Part shown: one piece after another, positions 21,720 through 30,975 of the stretch
How the letters are laid out: each line of letters starts with the position of its first letter
How positions within the stretch are numbered: position 1 is the first letter of the stretch
Assembly: GCA_958510875.1 (NCBI GenBank)
Contig: OY294067.1
Span: forward strand, 54,386,039-54,450,038
Direction: 5' to 3'
DNA: 64,000 nt
Origin: Endomychus coccineus
Lineage: Eukaryota; Arthropoda; Insecta; Coleoptera; Endomychidae
Notes under the pieces: generated by a model
Database searches by the model: none
What the model was told of the DNA's origin: nothing
What the model saw: only the letters and a program-made list of their open reading frames with translations
Made by a program: the position numbers and the translations under genes

Positions 21720-24057
21720 TACAGGGTGTCCTCGAACTGCGTGGCCAAAATGAAACCGAAGACTCATTGATTAGAAAAAAAGTTGATGAGCCTTTTTATT
21801 TTTGCCTCAAGTGTCTTGTTTAGCCGGTAGAGGGCTTCAAAGTTGCAAAAATAATTTTGTTTTTTCGGTATAACTTGAGAACGTGATGAAGAACTTTTAC
21901 AATATTCAGCAGATGAGTTACTGTCAATAATGGCCATTTTTGAGAGTGGAGCACAGAGCCTTAGAGACCATAGAAATGGCTCAAACTTGAGGATGTAACA
22001 GGAAAAGTGTCCAGAACTTTCTTGTGGTCGATGTAATTCACTCGATATTTTTTATGTAGATAGCGTATCTAATTTGAAAACTTTTTCTACTCTTAGAAAA
22101 TTTTGATAAAATCAACGGATTAGCTTGAAAAAAATAATTTTCGAGTCTCTGCAATTTTGGCTTACTAATTTTACTTGATTAAAATACCTTAGTTGCCTTT
22201 GCTTTTCTAATGTCATTTTGGCATTTGAAGAATTTATTCTCAAAACTGTCAGTTTTTACTTTGCTTTCCGTGAAAATTTTATAAAATTATGGCTCAAAAT
22301 TTCACTAACACTGAAATGGTTGATATGTTATTGATTTATGGACTTTGTCGTTGCAATGGCCGGAGAAGGGAAAGATATCCGCATCGCAGAATTCCAAATC
22401 GGCAAACCTTCGCCAAACTGGCAAATTTGAAGCAAATCGCAGAGAAACTGGACGCAGACGGACAAGAAGGACGCTAGAGGTCGAACAAGCGATACTGGAA
22501 GCGGTTGAAACTGAACCTGGGATAAGCACACTAAGTTTGGGACTTCGTATTGGAGCCTCAAAATCATTAGTTCATAATGTACTGAAAGAAGAACTGTTGT
22601 ATCCCTATCATATTAAAACAGTTCAAGACTTATTGCCCATGGATCCAGGTCATCGGCTAGATTTCTGTCGGCTTATTGTCCAAAGACAAAACGCAAACCC
22701 CAATTTTTGTAGAAGAATTCTGTTCACGGACGAAGATACTTTTACGAGATGTGGTCTTTTTAACCTCCATAATGAACATCTATATGCTGATGAAAATCCT
22801 CATGAAACGGAAGTTACATATTTTCAGAATCAAACTAAAATCAATGTTTGGGTTGGAATTTTGGATAACTTTATTATTGGCCTTACCGTTGTACCCGATC
22901 GATTGAACGGGGAGAACTACTTGAACTTTTTGGAACAAAGGCTACTTGAACTGTTGGAAGACTTGCCCTTACACATTCGTCGTGGCCTGGTTTATCCATG
23001 ATGGTGCACCTCCTCATTTCACATTAGCTGTGAGGCGACATTTGAATGCGGAATATCTAGATCGCTGGATAGGTAGAGGACACGATGCACCAGTGAACTG
23101 GCCGGCCCGCTCCCCTGATTTGACGCCTTGCGACTTCTTTCTATGGGGCGCTTTGAAGTCGAAAGTTTATGCAGCTCCAGTAAACACACGAGAGGAATTG
23201 TTGCAACGAATTAATCATGAAGCGGATTTACTGAAGAATGATCCTGAAGTACTAGCCAGAGTTCAATCCAATTTCTTGAAACGAATTAATGTGTGTATTC
23301 AGGAAAATGGGCAACATTTCGAACAATTGATGCCTTAGCGATTTCCAAAAAAGCTTTGTTGTCTCTTTTAATTTAGCATTTGTTTTTCCTAAATAATCAC
23401 ATCGTTTCCCCATTTCTATTGTTTTTATTATTCGTGTTTTACCGAGATATTAACCATTTCAGTGTTAGTGAAATTTTGAACCATAATTTTATAAAATTTT
23501 TACGGAAAGCAAAGTAAAAACTGACCAGTTTTGAGAATAAATTCTCCAAATGCCAAAATGACATTAGAAAAGCAAAGGCAACTAAGGTATTTTAATCAAG
23601 TAAAATTAGTAAGCCAAAATTGCAGAGACTCGAAAATTATTTTTTTCAAGCTAATCCGTTGATTTTATCAAAATTTTCTAAGAGTAAGAAAAGTTTTCAA
23701 ATTAGATAAGCTGTCTATATAAAAAATATAGAGTGTATTATTACATTGACCGCAAAAAAGTTCTAGACACTTTTCCCGTTACATCCTCAAGTTTGAGCCA
23801 TTTCTATGGTCTCTAAGGCTCTATGCTCCGCTCTCAAAAACGGCTATTATTGACAGTAACTCACCTGCCAAATATTGTAAAAGTCCTCCATCACGTTCTC
23901 AAGTTATACCGAAAAAACAAAATTATTTTTGCAACTTTGAAGCCCTCTACCGGCTAAACAAGACACTTGAGGCAAAAGTAAAAAGGCTCATCAAATTTTT
24001 TTCGAATCAAAGAATCTTCGGTTTTATTTTAGCCACGCAGTTCGAGAACACCCTGTA
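21720..24057 (+). mobile_element. IS630/Tc1/mariner-type element with ~600-bp terminal inverted repeats
   Basis: The ends TACAGGGTGT and ACACCCTGTA are flanked by TA (21718-21719 and 24058-24059). The left terminal repeat extends from 21720 to about 22326 and its reverse complement from about 23455 to 24057, so each repeat is around 600 bp. The left repeat contains the transposase start codon. Total length is about 2.34 kb with one transposase gene (22289-23338). Repeats of this length are far larger than typical mariner termini (~30 bp). Confidence 0.85.
22289..23338 (+). pseudogene. Tc1/mariner-type transposase (DUF4817 + DDE), frameshifted
   Basis: The start ATG at 22289 opens FTNTEMVDMLLIYGLCRCNG, an N-terminal DUF4817-like helix-turn-helix. 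A frameshift near 22420 moves to the next frame with GRRRTRRTLEVEQAILEAVE. The first catalytic Asp is in LFTDEDTFTRCG (~22720). WVGILDNFIIG and LNGENYLNFLEQRLLELLED follow. A second frameshift near 22990 leads to IHDGAPPHFTLAVRRHLN (second Asp) and RSPDLTPCDFFLWG (third Asp; 43 residues between the second and third Asp by my count). Termination is at 23338. All three catalytic residues are still encoded. The family is common in arthropods and often labelled as a Mos1-like or DUF4817 protein. Confidence 0.8.
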
Positions 24058-24059
24058 TA

Positions 24060-24925
24060 ATCAATGGTATCACTGAATCCTCAGCAATATACCTATTTGC
24101 TTGAGTCGGTTTCCTATATATGTTCAACTCGAAATAGTCTAGGAGCTAGGATACGGATGAGTGAAAGTTAACCCGGTGATATTATTATTTATTGTTTGGG
24201 GACGATTATATAATCAATTCATCTCACAGATTGAATATTCGCTCTCATGTAGTTCTCGAGATATAGCCTACGCAAATTTTTGATTTGTTGACTGCAAGTT
24301 AACCCTTTTCAAGTTGCTGTTACTTGAAAAGCATGTCATTCTTATACACTTCCACCATATGCCATCATTCTTATCTTGTCCGTTTATCGGGCTGGCCAGT
24401 TAAAATGGGACCGAAAATAGACTACGAGTTAGACCTCCCAAACCTGGGGGAAAATGCTTATTGGTGTTGCCAATTGTTGGAGTACTGTATGCCATCAAAA
24501 GTTAAAGGTCCAATTCAAAGTAATTGACCATTATTTGCCCAGAAAATAAACATGTACGCCATTTTGTGGATACAACTTACGAATTACAAGTTAAAATGAT
24601 GGCATCGTGTCAATTACGTTTATTCGAAGTCAAATAATGATATAATATGAGTTCCAACAGTTTAAATGTTGAATGGAAGAATCTAATTGTCGTTCTGTTC
24701 CATTAAAGCATGTTATAATATATCGTCAACATACCGATGCCAATAAATGAATCTTTTTATAATAGATTCTTTCATTCAACATTTAAATAAATTGAATTCA
24801 CGGTTGAAGTAGAAGTTAATCAAAACGTTAACTTTTTGGACTAAACCATAACTGAATTAAATAGTAAACATTATTTTTCACAATATCGTAAGCCTCACAT
24901 ACGGACATTATTATTCACAAAAATT
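24060..24925. other. AT-rich stretch, nothing recognised
   Basis: No supported gene or repeat is seen. Confidence 0.35.
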
Positions 24926-24929
24926 GAAA

Positions 24930-25690
24930 TTACCCCATACAACATAAAGTGGCTGCTTTGGAAAGCATGATATATAGACTTGTTACTAACCGCATGTCAG
25001 AATTAAACTATCTTAAGAAATTTTAAATTATAAAACAGATAGCAACTAATATCGGCTATAACAAAGAAATTGTACAGTTAAGACTCATAATTATAAATCA
25101 ATAATGTATGTAGGTAAGCTTTCTGATAATGTGTGCAATTTACTTAAAAACACAATGTTACTGCATCTTTTAGAACAAATAATACGGTAGGCTAACATAT
25201 TAAAAACAACAAAGATGAGAATAAAAAAGATCAAGAATCAGAAGTTTACAAGGTAGAGTGCGGAGATTGTGATACATTCTATATAGGACAGACAGGAAGA
25301 TCTTACAAAACTAGAATTAGAGAACTTTTCAATTTGAAGAAAGGAGATTCAAAAGTTGTAAGCCATATTAAAGAAACTGATCATCATTTCAAAGACGATT
25401 TTGAGATTCTCCAAAAGTCAGTAAAAAGTGAAGTATCAAACAACTTAGAGAAAATTGAAATTCATGAGTTTAAAATTGCAGGAAACCTTCTAAATGATCA
25501 GAAAGACTTTACCAATTCTCCATTATTAAATTTATTTGTGAGGAACTCTTATCCTACTGTACACGTACCTCACTCATCCCCTCCTTAATCTAATTTTAAT
25601 ATTTAAGGAATAAACCATAGTTTGTAAAACCATTGTTTGATAAAGCCACCGTGTGGTGAAACATGTGACGTTTTTCTTGATGAGAAAGAA
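24930..25690 (+). mobile_element. Penelope-like element 3' part (class-4 family) with GIY-YIG endonuclease
   Basis: Plus strand. KVAALESMIYRLVTNRMSE (~24950) and KQIATNIGYNKEIV (~25040) match the region after the PLE reverse transcriptase, with frame breaks. KLSDNVCNLLKN follows at ~25115. VYKVECGDCDTFYIGQTGRS (25250-25310) is a clear GIY-YIG endonuclease motif, and HIKETDHHF and a stop at 25588 end the frame. About 50 bp beyond the stop, 25634-25671 holds the class-4 hammerhead-like motif. The reverse transcriptase core is missing (5' truncation). Confidence 0.8.
25634..25671 (+). ncRNA. hammerhead-like motif (class 4, core changed)
   Basis: TTTGATAAAGCCACC is followed by GTGTGGTGAAAC and ATGTGACG. 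A stem II-like CCAC/GTGG hairpin and the GAAA are present, but the core reads TTGATAA instead of CTGATGA. The same layout recurs 3' of other PLE copies (60264 and 63241). Placement supports a degenerate or repurposed ribozyme. Confidence 0.4.
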
Positions 25691-25699
25691 GTTTGTGCA

Positions 25700-27015
25700 A
25701 ATTTGTTACAAGTGTTTTTACTAAAACTCTAAATATAAATTTTCAACAAGTAAGCACCAAAACCATCCACAGTCCTCAATTATTGATTAAATTCAAAGTT
25801 AAAGGAAAATAGATTTATTAATTGAATCAAACTAATTCAACCTTTATTATCGAAATTGATATTTCTTCAGATGTTCATCCGATATTCTCATATGCACCAT
25901 ATAATCCGATAACTCTTACCCATTAATTATCTGAGGTGTTCTATTAGTTCAGTAAAGCAGAAATTATGTTCTGCCCCCTTTCAAACAAGATCAACATAAA
26001 CTATCACAACGAATATGAAATAATAAGCCACGTACAACACAATAAACTGCCAACTTTATTGAATCATAATATTGCAAAATTAGGGCAAGGTGAATGAAAG
26101 TAGAAATGAGAAAGTGAGACTCTCTGTGAATTATTTATCTTCGATCAATAATGCAGCACGTTCTTTTGAAATGTGTGACTTGATGCATCGTGAATGAATT
26201 TTGAATAGTACTAATGCAATTGAAGAAAGTTATTTTCTTTGATTTATTATTGAATTATTCTATATTATTGAATATGTCATTTATTCAAAGTCAGGTTCAA
26301 TTTTAATAAATGATGTGTTCTTAATGGATGCAGATGTTTTATTGTCTTTGGCGAAAATATTTTTGGAGATCATATTCATGTTATTGATTTGTATTGGACG
26401 GATAATTAAACCATAATTGATACAATTTTATTCTACAATGACAATTACACAAAATATACTCCTTCAAACCAGCGACTAAATCGACCAATGAACTTATTTT
26501 TTAAATATTTACTGAAAAATCAACTCACGACTTTTGAATCATCTCAAACATGCTTTTGCAATACCAATGAGATAAAATGTGCTTATTGTTGCCAAAAATC
26601 AATTGATTTATTCGAACTCAAGCAAGAAAGTTGTCTTTCGGCGGCGGACTAAATTCTTGTCGCCCAAGTAGGTATTTCCGGCCATTTCGTACGCCGACAT
26701 ACCAGGTTATCCGTTTAATAGAAGAACTGATACCTAATTTGAGTAACTATCCATATGGTAATGATTTCGAGGAATTAAGATCATAGAAAATAATTTTTTT
26801 AGACTTCCCGACAGGTCGAGCTTTTTATATTCTGTCTATACGAAGACTCAATAATATATACAATTTATATTGCTTTTTAATTTAACAATTACGACATGTC
26901 TTCATGTGCAGTTCGCAGTTGTTGTAGTCAGCAAGGAGTTCATACAAATGATTCATTTTATAGCCAAGTTTAGTGTAAACAAGAAACAGGGTCGGATTTA
27001 TATTCTTTCAATATT
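25700..27015. other. AT-rich stretch with one GC-rich coding-like island
   Basis: Mostly unremarkable. On the minus strand 26710-26635 has a base composition unlike its surroundings and reads PGMSAYEMAGNTYLGDKNLV followed by RRRKTT without stops. It could be a relic exon or TE fragment that I cannot name. Confidence 0.3.
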
Positions 27016-27016
27016 A

Positions 27017-27150
27017 ATATTGGTTCTTGACCCAGGTATGAATCAAATATAAATTCTCGGGAAATAGGTCAAATAACACATATGCTCATAATTTTTGTCT
27101 TAACGTACGTTTCGGTCTCACGACCATCATCAGAAGACATGTCATGATTA
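27017..27150 (-). mobile_element. PLE terminal fragment (class-1 family)
   Basis: A ~130-bp piece with the same TTCTTGACCCAGGTATGAA border and hammerhead block as 1005-1120 and 32455-32575, but no coding sequence beside it. It is probably a solo terminal repeat or strongly truncated insertion. Confidence 0.7.
27097..27138 (-). ncRNA. hammerhead ribozyme, class 1, intact core
   Basis: Read on the minus strand: stem I GTCTT, core CTGATGA, one extra T, stem II GGTC/GACC with a GTGA tetraloop, GAAA junction, stem III ACG/CGT with a TA loop, cleavage position T, then AAGAC closing stem I. All invariant core bases are present. The short stem III is typical of retroelement hammerheads. Activity is inferred, not shown. 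Confidence 0.75.
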
Positions 27151-27234
27151 CTCTCAATATTGCTGTGTACATTCACCGCAGGATGTAAGGGTTACATCCC
27201 CAGTTTTTTTCCGCAAAGTTTTTGCACACCATTA

Positions 27235-28440
27235 GGAATGTTGTAGCTTTGGTAGTTATCTCTTTCGCGTATTTACTCCGGAGGAGTTTTTATCTAGTAT
27301 GATTCCCGGATATTTTACCTCTGACTCCCATTCAATAACGCTCTGATTCACTCCGACGGTTTTGAGGTAAGGATTTCTTTTTCTTGTAAATGCAACTAAT
27401 GTGGATTTGGTGGGGTTGACATTAAGTCCTATTGATTGGCACCTTTCTTTAGTATATTCAAGGTCCCTTTGAACCATGTCGCAGAGGACGTTCTCGAACT
27501 TAATCTGACTCTTGCGAATCTGACTATGTCGTTGGAATAACTCTGACAGGGTATGCCATGGTGGGTCAGATCGCAGAGGAGTCGGTCCCTCTCTCTAGTT
27601 GTGCAGATGGAGATTGATTCTTGCCCTTTCTTTTGCTATTCTGGTAGAGAGCAGTTGCGACAACACCCTGGTTGTCGTACTATCTACTCCTCTGTCTTCT
27701 AGTGCTCTTTTAACTGCTTCATGTGTTGTATTGTCAAAAGCCCCTTCTATGTCTAGGAAGACACACATTATAGTTCCATCCTCCCTAGGGCTTCCTGGAT
27801 TTCATCTGTCAGTTGCACCAATGCGGTCTCCTTAGATTCAGCGTGAGTGCAGGATACTTGTTTCAATATTTCTGATTTGATATGATTATCAGTTGTTTTC
27901 TATACCGTTTTAAGAACGAACGATGTGAGACTGATTGGTTGCAAGGAATTGGGGTGTGTTGTGTCCCTTTTTCCACTTTAGAAATGAAGGTGACCTTGAC
28001 CTTTCTCCATACTTCGGGTATGAATCCTAGTTCAATCAAAATGTGGGCGGACAAGTCTGGAGCACATAGCTGCTGAAGAAGGGCTGTGAAAATTTCATCA
28101 ACTTCTGTGGATTTCAATGGTGGAAAGCTGTTCATTGCACATCTTATCCTATCACTGCTGCATATGTATTTGGCTACCGTTGTGGCTTCTCTGGTAGGTA
28201 TGTTATGTGCTGGTATTTGTCCCATAGTACTGAGTTTGCTCCCAGGAATGTGAGTTTCTAGTAAGAGCTGAGTTTTTTCATTTTCACTTTCTGTATAGCT
28301 ACCATCTGGTTTTTTCAATGCTATTGCGGTATTGACTCTGCTTTCTGCCATCACCTTATGCAGTCTCGCCGCAGCAGGTGTAGAGTCAATATCTTCACAG
28401 AATTTTCTGAAGCTGTTTCTCTTAGCCTTCCTCATGTTTC
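27235..28440 (-). mobile_element. non-LTR retrotransposon ORF2 fragment (I/Loa-type)
   Basis: A minus-strand frame from 28435 reads MRKAKRNSFRKFCEDIDSTP, then ARLHKVMAE, the ...PPLKSTEVDEIFTALLQQL fingers motif and FIPEVWRKVKVTFISKVEKG. Degraded frames then cover LVQLTDEIQEAL, a damaged YADD site (YSNDIV, ~27520), NVNPTKSTLVAFTRKRNPYL and VKYPGIILDKN, ending near 27240. The start corresponds to the linker between endonuclease and reverse transcriptase domains. At least three frame breaks make it inactive. Confidence 0.8.
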
Positions 28441-28459
28441 TATTGTAGGTGATAGGTGA

Positions 28460-28950
28460 CCTCTAACTATTTACAAAACACAAGTTAGTAGATTTGTTGG
28501 AAATAGTTCTGAACAATTCGGAAACCTCTATACATCTTCGAATCACTAAGAATAAGTCAATCTGTTACTGGATTCGACACCACATTTAAATGTAATCCAC
28601 ATCCACATGGGGGTGTGATATATTTCCACGTATGATATAATATAGTACTTCTGAAATATTTAGAATCATTTTGATGCAAAACATGGATTCATATTGACTA
28701 ATCAGAAAGTTTATGATCCGAAATTCGACTTGGTTATACATAATTTGCTCGATATCTTTGAATGTTTGGTTAAGTATTCACACAATTTACATATAATTCC
28801 ACTGGATCTGTATGATCTGCTTCCACACAATCACATTTTAGATGGACTCATCGTTCTTATCATGATTAATAAATCTGAAAATACTTTGTTTTTATACAAA
28901 GGTTAAATTGAAAGAGTTTCTCCACGTATTCAAAATGTGGAAATAGGTGT
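28460..28950. other. AT-rich stretch, nothing recognised
   Basis: No supported feature is seen before the second Crypton terminus. Confidence 0.35.
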
Positions 28951-28954
28951 TGTT

Positions 28955-30455
28955 CTACGGATGCTATACAATGTGCCACTTCTCTCATCGCTTTCATACG
29001 TTCAAAGCGAAAGATTTCTCACGCAGTGAGAAATATCCGCCAAGACAGTGAGATATAATTTCTCATAGTGAGGAATAATTTCTCATTGTTATCACGATAA
29101 CCCAAGTCAGTCATGAATTGTTACATGTCAGATTGATATGATACGTTCTCCACGTTGACAACGCTACGCCGACGATTCGCGTGCAATATCCAAGTAGCCC
29201 ATTGTTGGCGTTTCTATAACAACAAAACCGAAGCACTGCATAATTATTGCTGTCAACTTACCCAACGAAAATAGTTTTATTGTTATTTGTTATGATATAA
29301 GCAGTTCAGATTCATTAAATATTGAATATAATGGAATACGAAGATTTAGAGTCGGAAAATAATTTGCTACCAAGCACATCAAGAGAAAAATATGAAATCG
29401 CTTACAGAAACTTTATGGACTGGAAAATGAAAGCCAAGATAAATTCTTGTTCCGAAAATACCTTGTTAGTTTATTTTGAAGAGTTGTCAAGAAGATTGAA
29501 ATCATCAACATTATGGTCTCAGTACTCGATGCTAAGGAGTACCTTAATGATTAAAAACTGTGTTGATATATCAAAATACGTAAAACTACGTGCATTTTTA
29601 AAACGCAAATCTGAAAAATATGTTCCAAAACAGTCAAAAACATTAACTTCTGAAGAAATTCAACAATTTTTAAAAGATGCACCTGATGAAAAGTATTTGC
29701 TGATAAAGGTATGAATTGAAAATTTTTTATCGGAAAATGAATGTTTGGTTTTGATTTCAGGCTGCTTTAGCTATTGGACTTACAGGGGCATGCCGTGTGA
29801 AGCTTCGACCATGCACAACTGAAACACGTTTTTTTTTTAAATTACAAAAATAGCAAATGTACGAAACAGCCTGTGGGGATAAATAAATTTGGCACCATGG
29901 CGAAAGAAATAGCGAAATTTTTGCAATTACCGAACCCCGAATTATATACTGGCCACTGTTTTCGAAGGTCATCTGCGACTATTTTAGTTAATGCAGGGGC
30001 AGATCTTTTAACTTTAAAACGCCATGGGGGTTGGAAATTCAGCAATGTTGCTGAATCTTATATCGACAACTCCATAGCTAACAAAATGAAAATTTCAAAA
30101 AGTATAGTAAAATCCATTCAGCCTCCAGTGCCATTAGAACCTGAACACAACAATGCTGTGGACGCTCAGTACGTTTCCCAATCAACTTCAACTTCGACCG
30201 CAGCTAATATTTCAATTACCGAAAACATGTTGAAACAAAACAACCTACCAGGAATTACTTTACAAAATAGTTCAAATATAACTGTTAATTACTATTTTAA
30301 ATAAAATATAAAAATGAGTTAATGACATACAAGTATTATTGTATATGTATTTTAATTTTCAATACTTGAAAACAACGCATCCGTAGAAAAAATACAATGT
30401 ACAATTCGTGAGAAAACGACCTATGTCGTTTTTCTCACTTGTTGTACAATATACT
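28955..30455 (+). mobile_element. Crypton-type tyrosine recombinase element 2
   Basis: The gene at 29331-30304 is bordered by an inverted CTACGGATGC (28955-28964) and GCATCCGTAG (30377-30386). The 3' side holds a hairpin (30400-30448) with GTGAGAAAACGAC facing GTCGTTTTTCTCAC. The 5' side has a related palindrome TTTCTCACGCAGTGAGAAA (~29008). The sequence around the 3' hairpin (CCGTAGAAAAA, TACAATATACTA) also frames the solo hairpin at 54029-54172. Exact ends are inferred. Confidence 0.6.
29331..30304 (+). pseudogene. Crypton-type tyrosine recombinase, damaged copy
   Basis: Exon 1 (29331-29708, 126 codons) carries the core-binding domain with SENTLLVYFEELSRRLKSST and SQYSMLRSTLMIKN. A 52-bp intron (GTATGA...TTTCAG) separates exon 2 from 29761, which starts AALAIGLTGACR with the first catalytic Arg. 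About 50 residues are then lost and a poly-T frameshift follows (~29830). The frame recovers with PVGINKFGTM, the intact H-x-x-R box in TGHCFRRSSAT, TLKRHGGWKFSN and the nucleophilic Tyr in VAESYIDNS. Intron position and phase equal those of the 13-kb copy. The reading frame is broken, so no active enzyme is expected. Confidence 0.8.
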
Positions 30456-30765
30456 ATTTTCAATGATTTTGAATATTTGCGATAAATATTGTGTCTAGTT
30501 AATATTGCCTCCACCTGGAAATGTTAAATGAGTTGGGTTTATTCTCCATGTAACTAAAATAATAAAAGAATCATTTATTTTCCTATGTTGAATTTATTTT
30601 TCCAATATTGTAGATACTATCTTCTACAAAATATAATAATAAATAACTACATTAATAAATTAATCTTTGGCATCGGTTTGGAACATCTTCGTTCCATAAT
30701 ACAGGTAAACTTATTGACTAGAGGTGACACATTTCTTTTGATTTCGCTGTATGAATTTTCTTCGA
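30456..30765. other. AT-rich stretch downstream of protease gene 1
   Basis: No supported feature is seen other than the distal flank of the protease 3' UTR. Confidence 0.35.
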
Positions 30766-30771
30766 TTTATT
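30766..30771 (-). promoter_or_regulatory. candidate poly(A) signal of protease gene 1
   Basis: AATAAA on the minus strand, about 60 bases after the stop codon at 30830-30832. Confidence 0.5.
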
Positions 30772-30829
30772 GGTAGCTGTTCATTCGAAAGTATGTCTGG
30801 AGATTCAGTTCTGTAAGCTTGTACATTAC

Positions 30830-30975
30830 TCAAGCCCTCCTTAGATGTTGTTTTATAGGTTGGCAGAGGCAATCTCCATTCATCGCTTGTCGAACCCATC
30901 CTAAGTAATTTGTTATTTTGGTGTACAGTCCAGGCAACTTCGGCCTCGCACATCCTCTCCCCCATGATACTAGTC
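30830..30975 (-). CDS. protease gene 1, exon 7
   Basis: Begins after TTCAAG with GLVSWGRGCARPKLPG and ends QHLRRA-stop (TGA at 30832-30830). It supplies the SWG substrate-binding wall and the C-terminal CLC motif. Confidence 0.9.

Noticed and set aside
22305..22567. Minus-strand open frames at the transposase start
   Set aside because: Complementary shadows of the transposase coding sequence with no family motif.
24324..24527. 67-codon open frame
   Set aside because: No motif, no splice context and no repeat relation.
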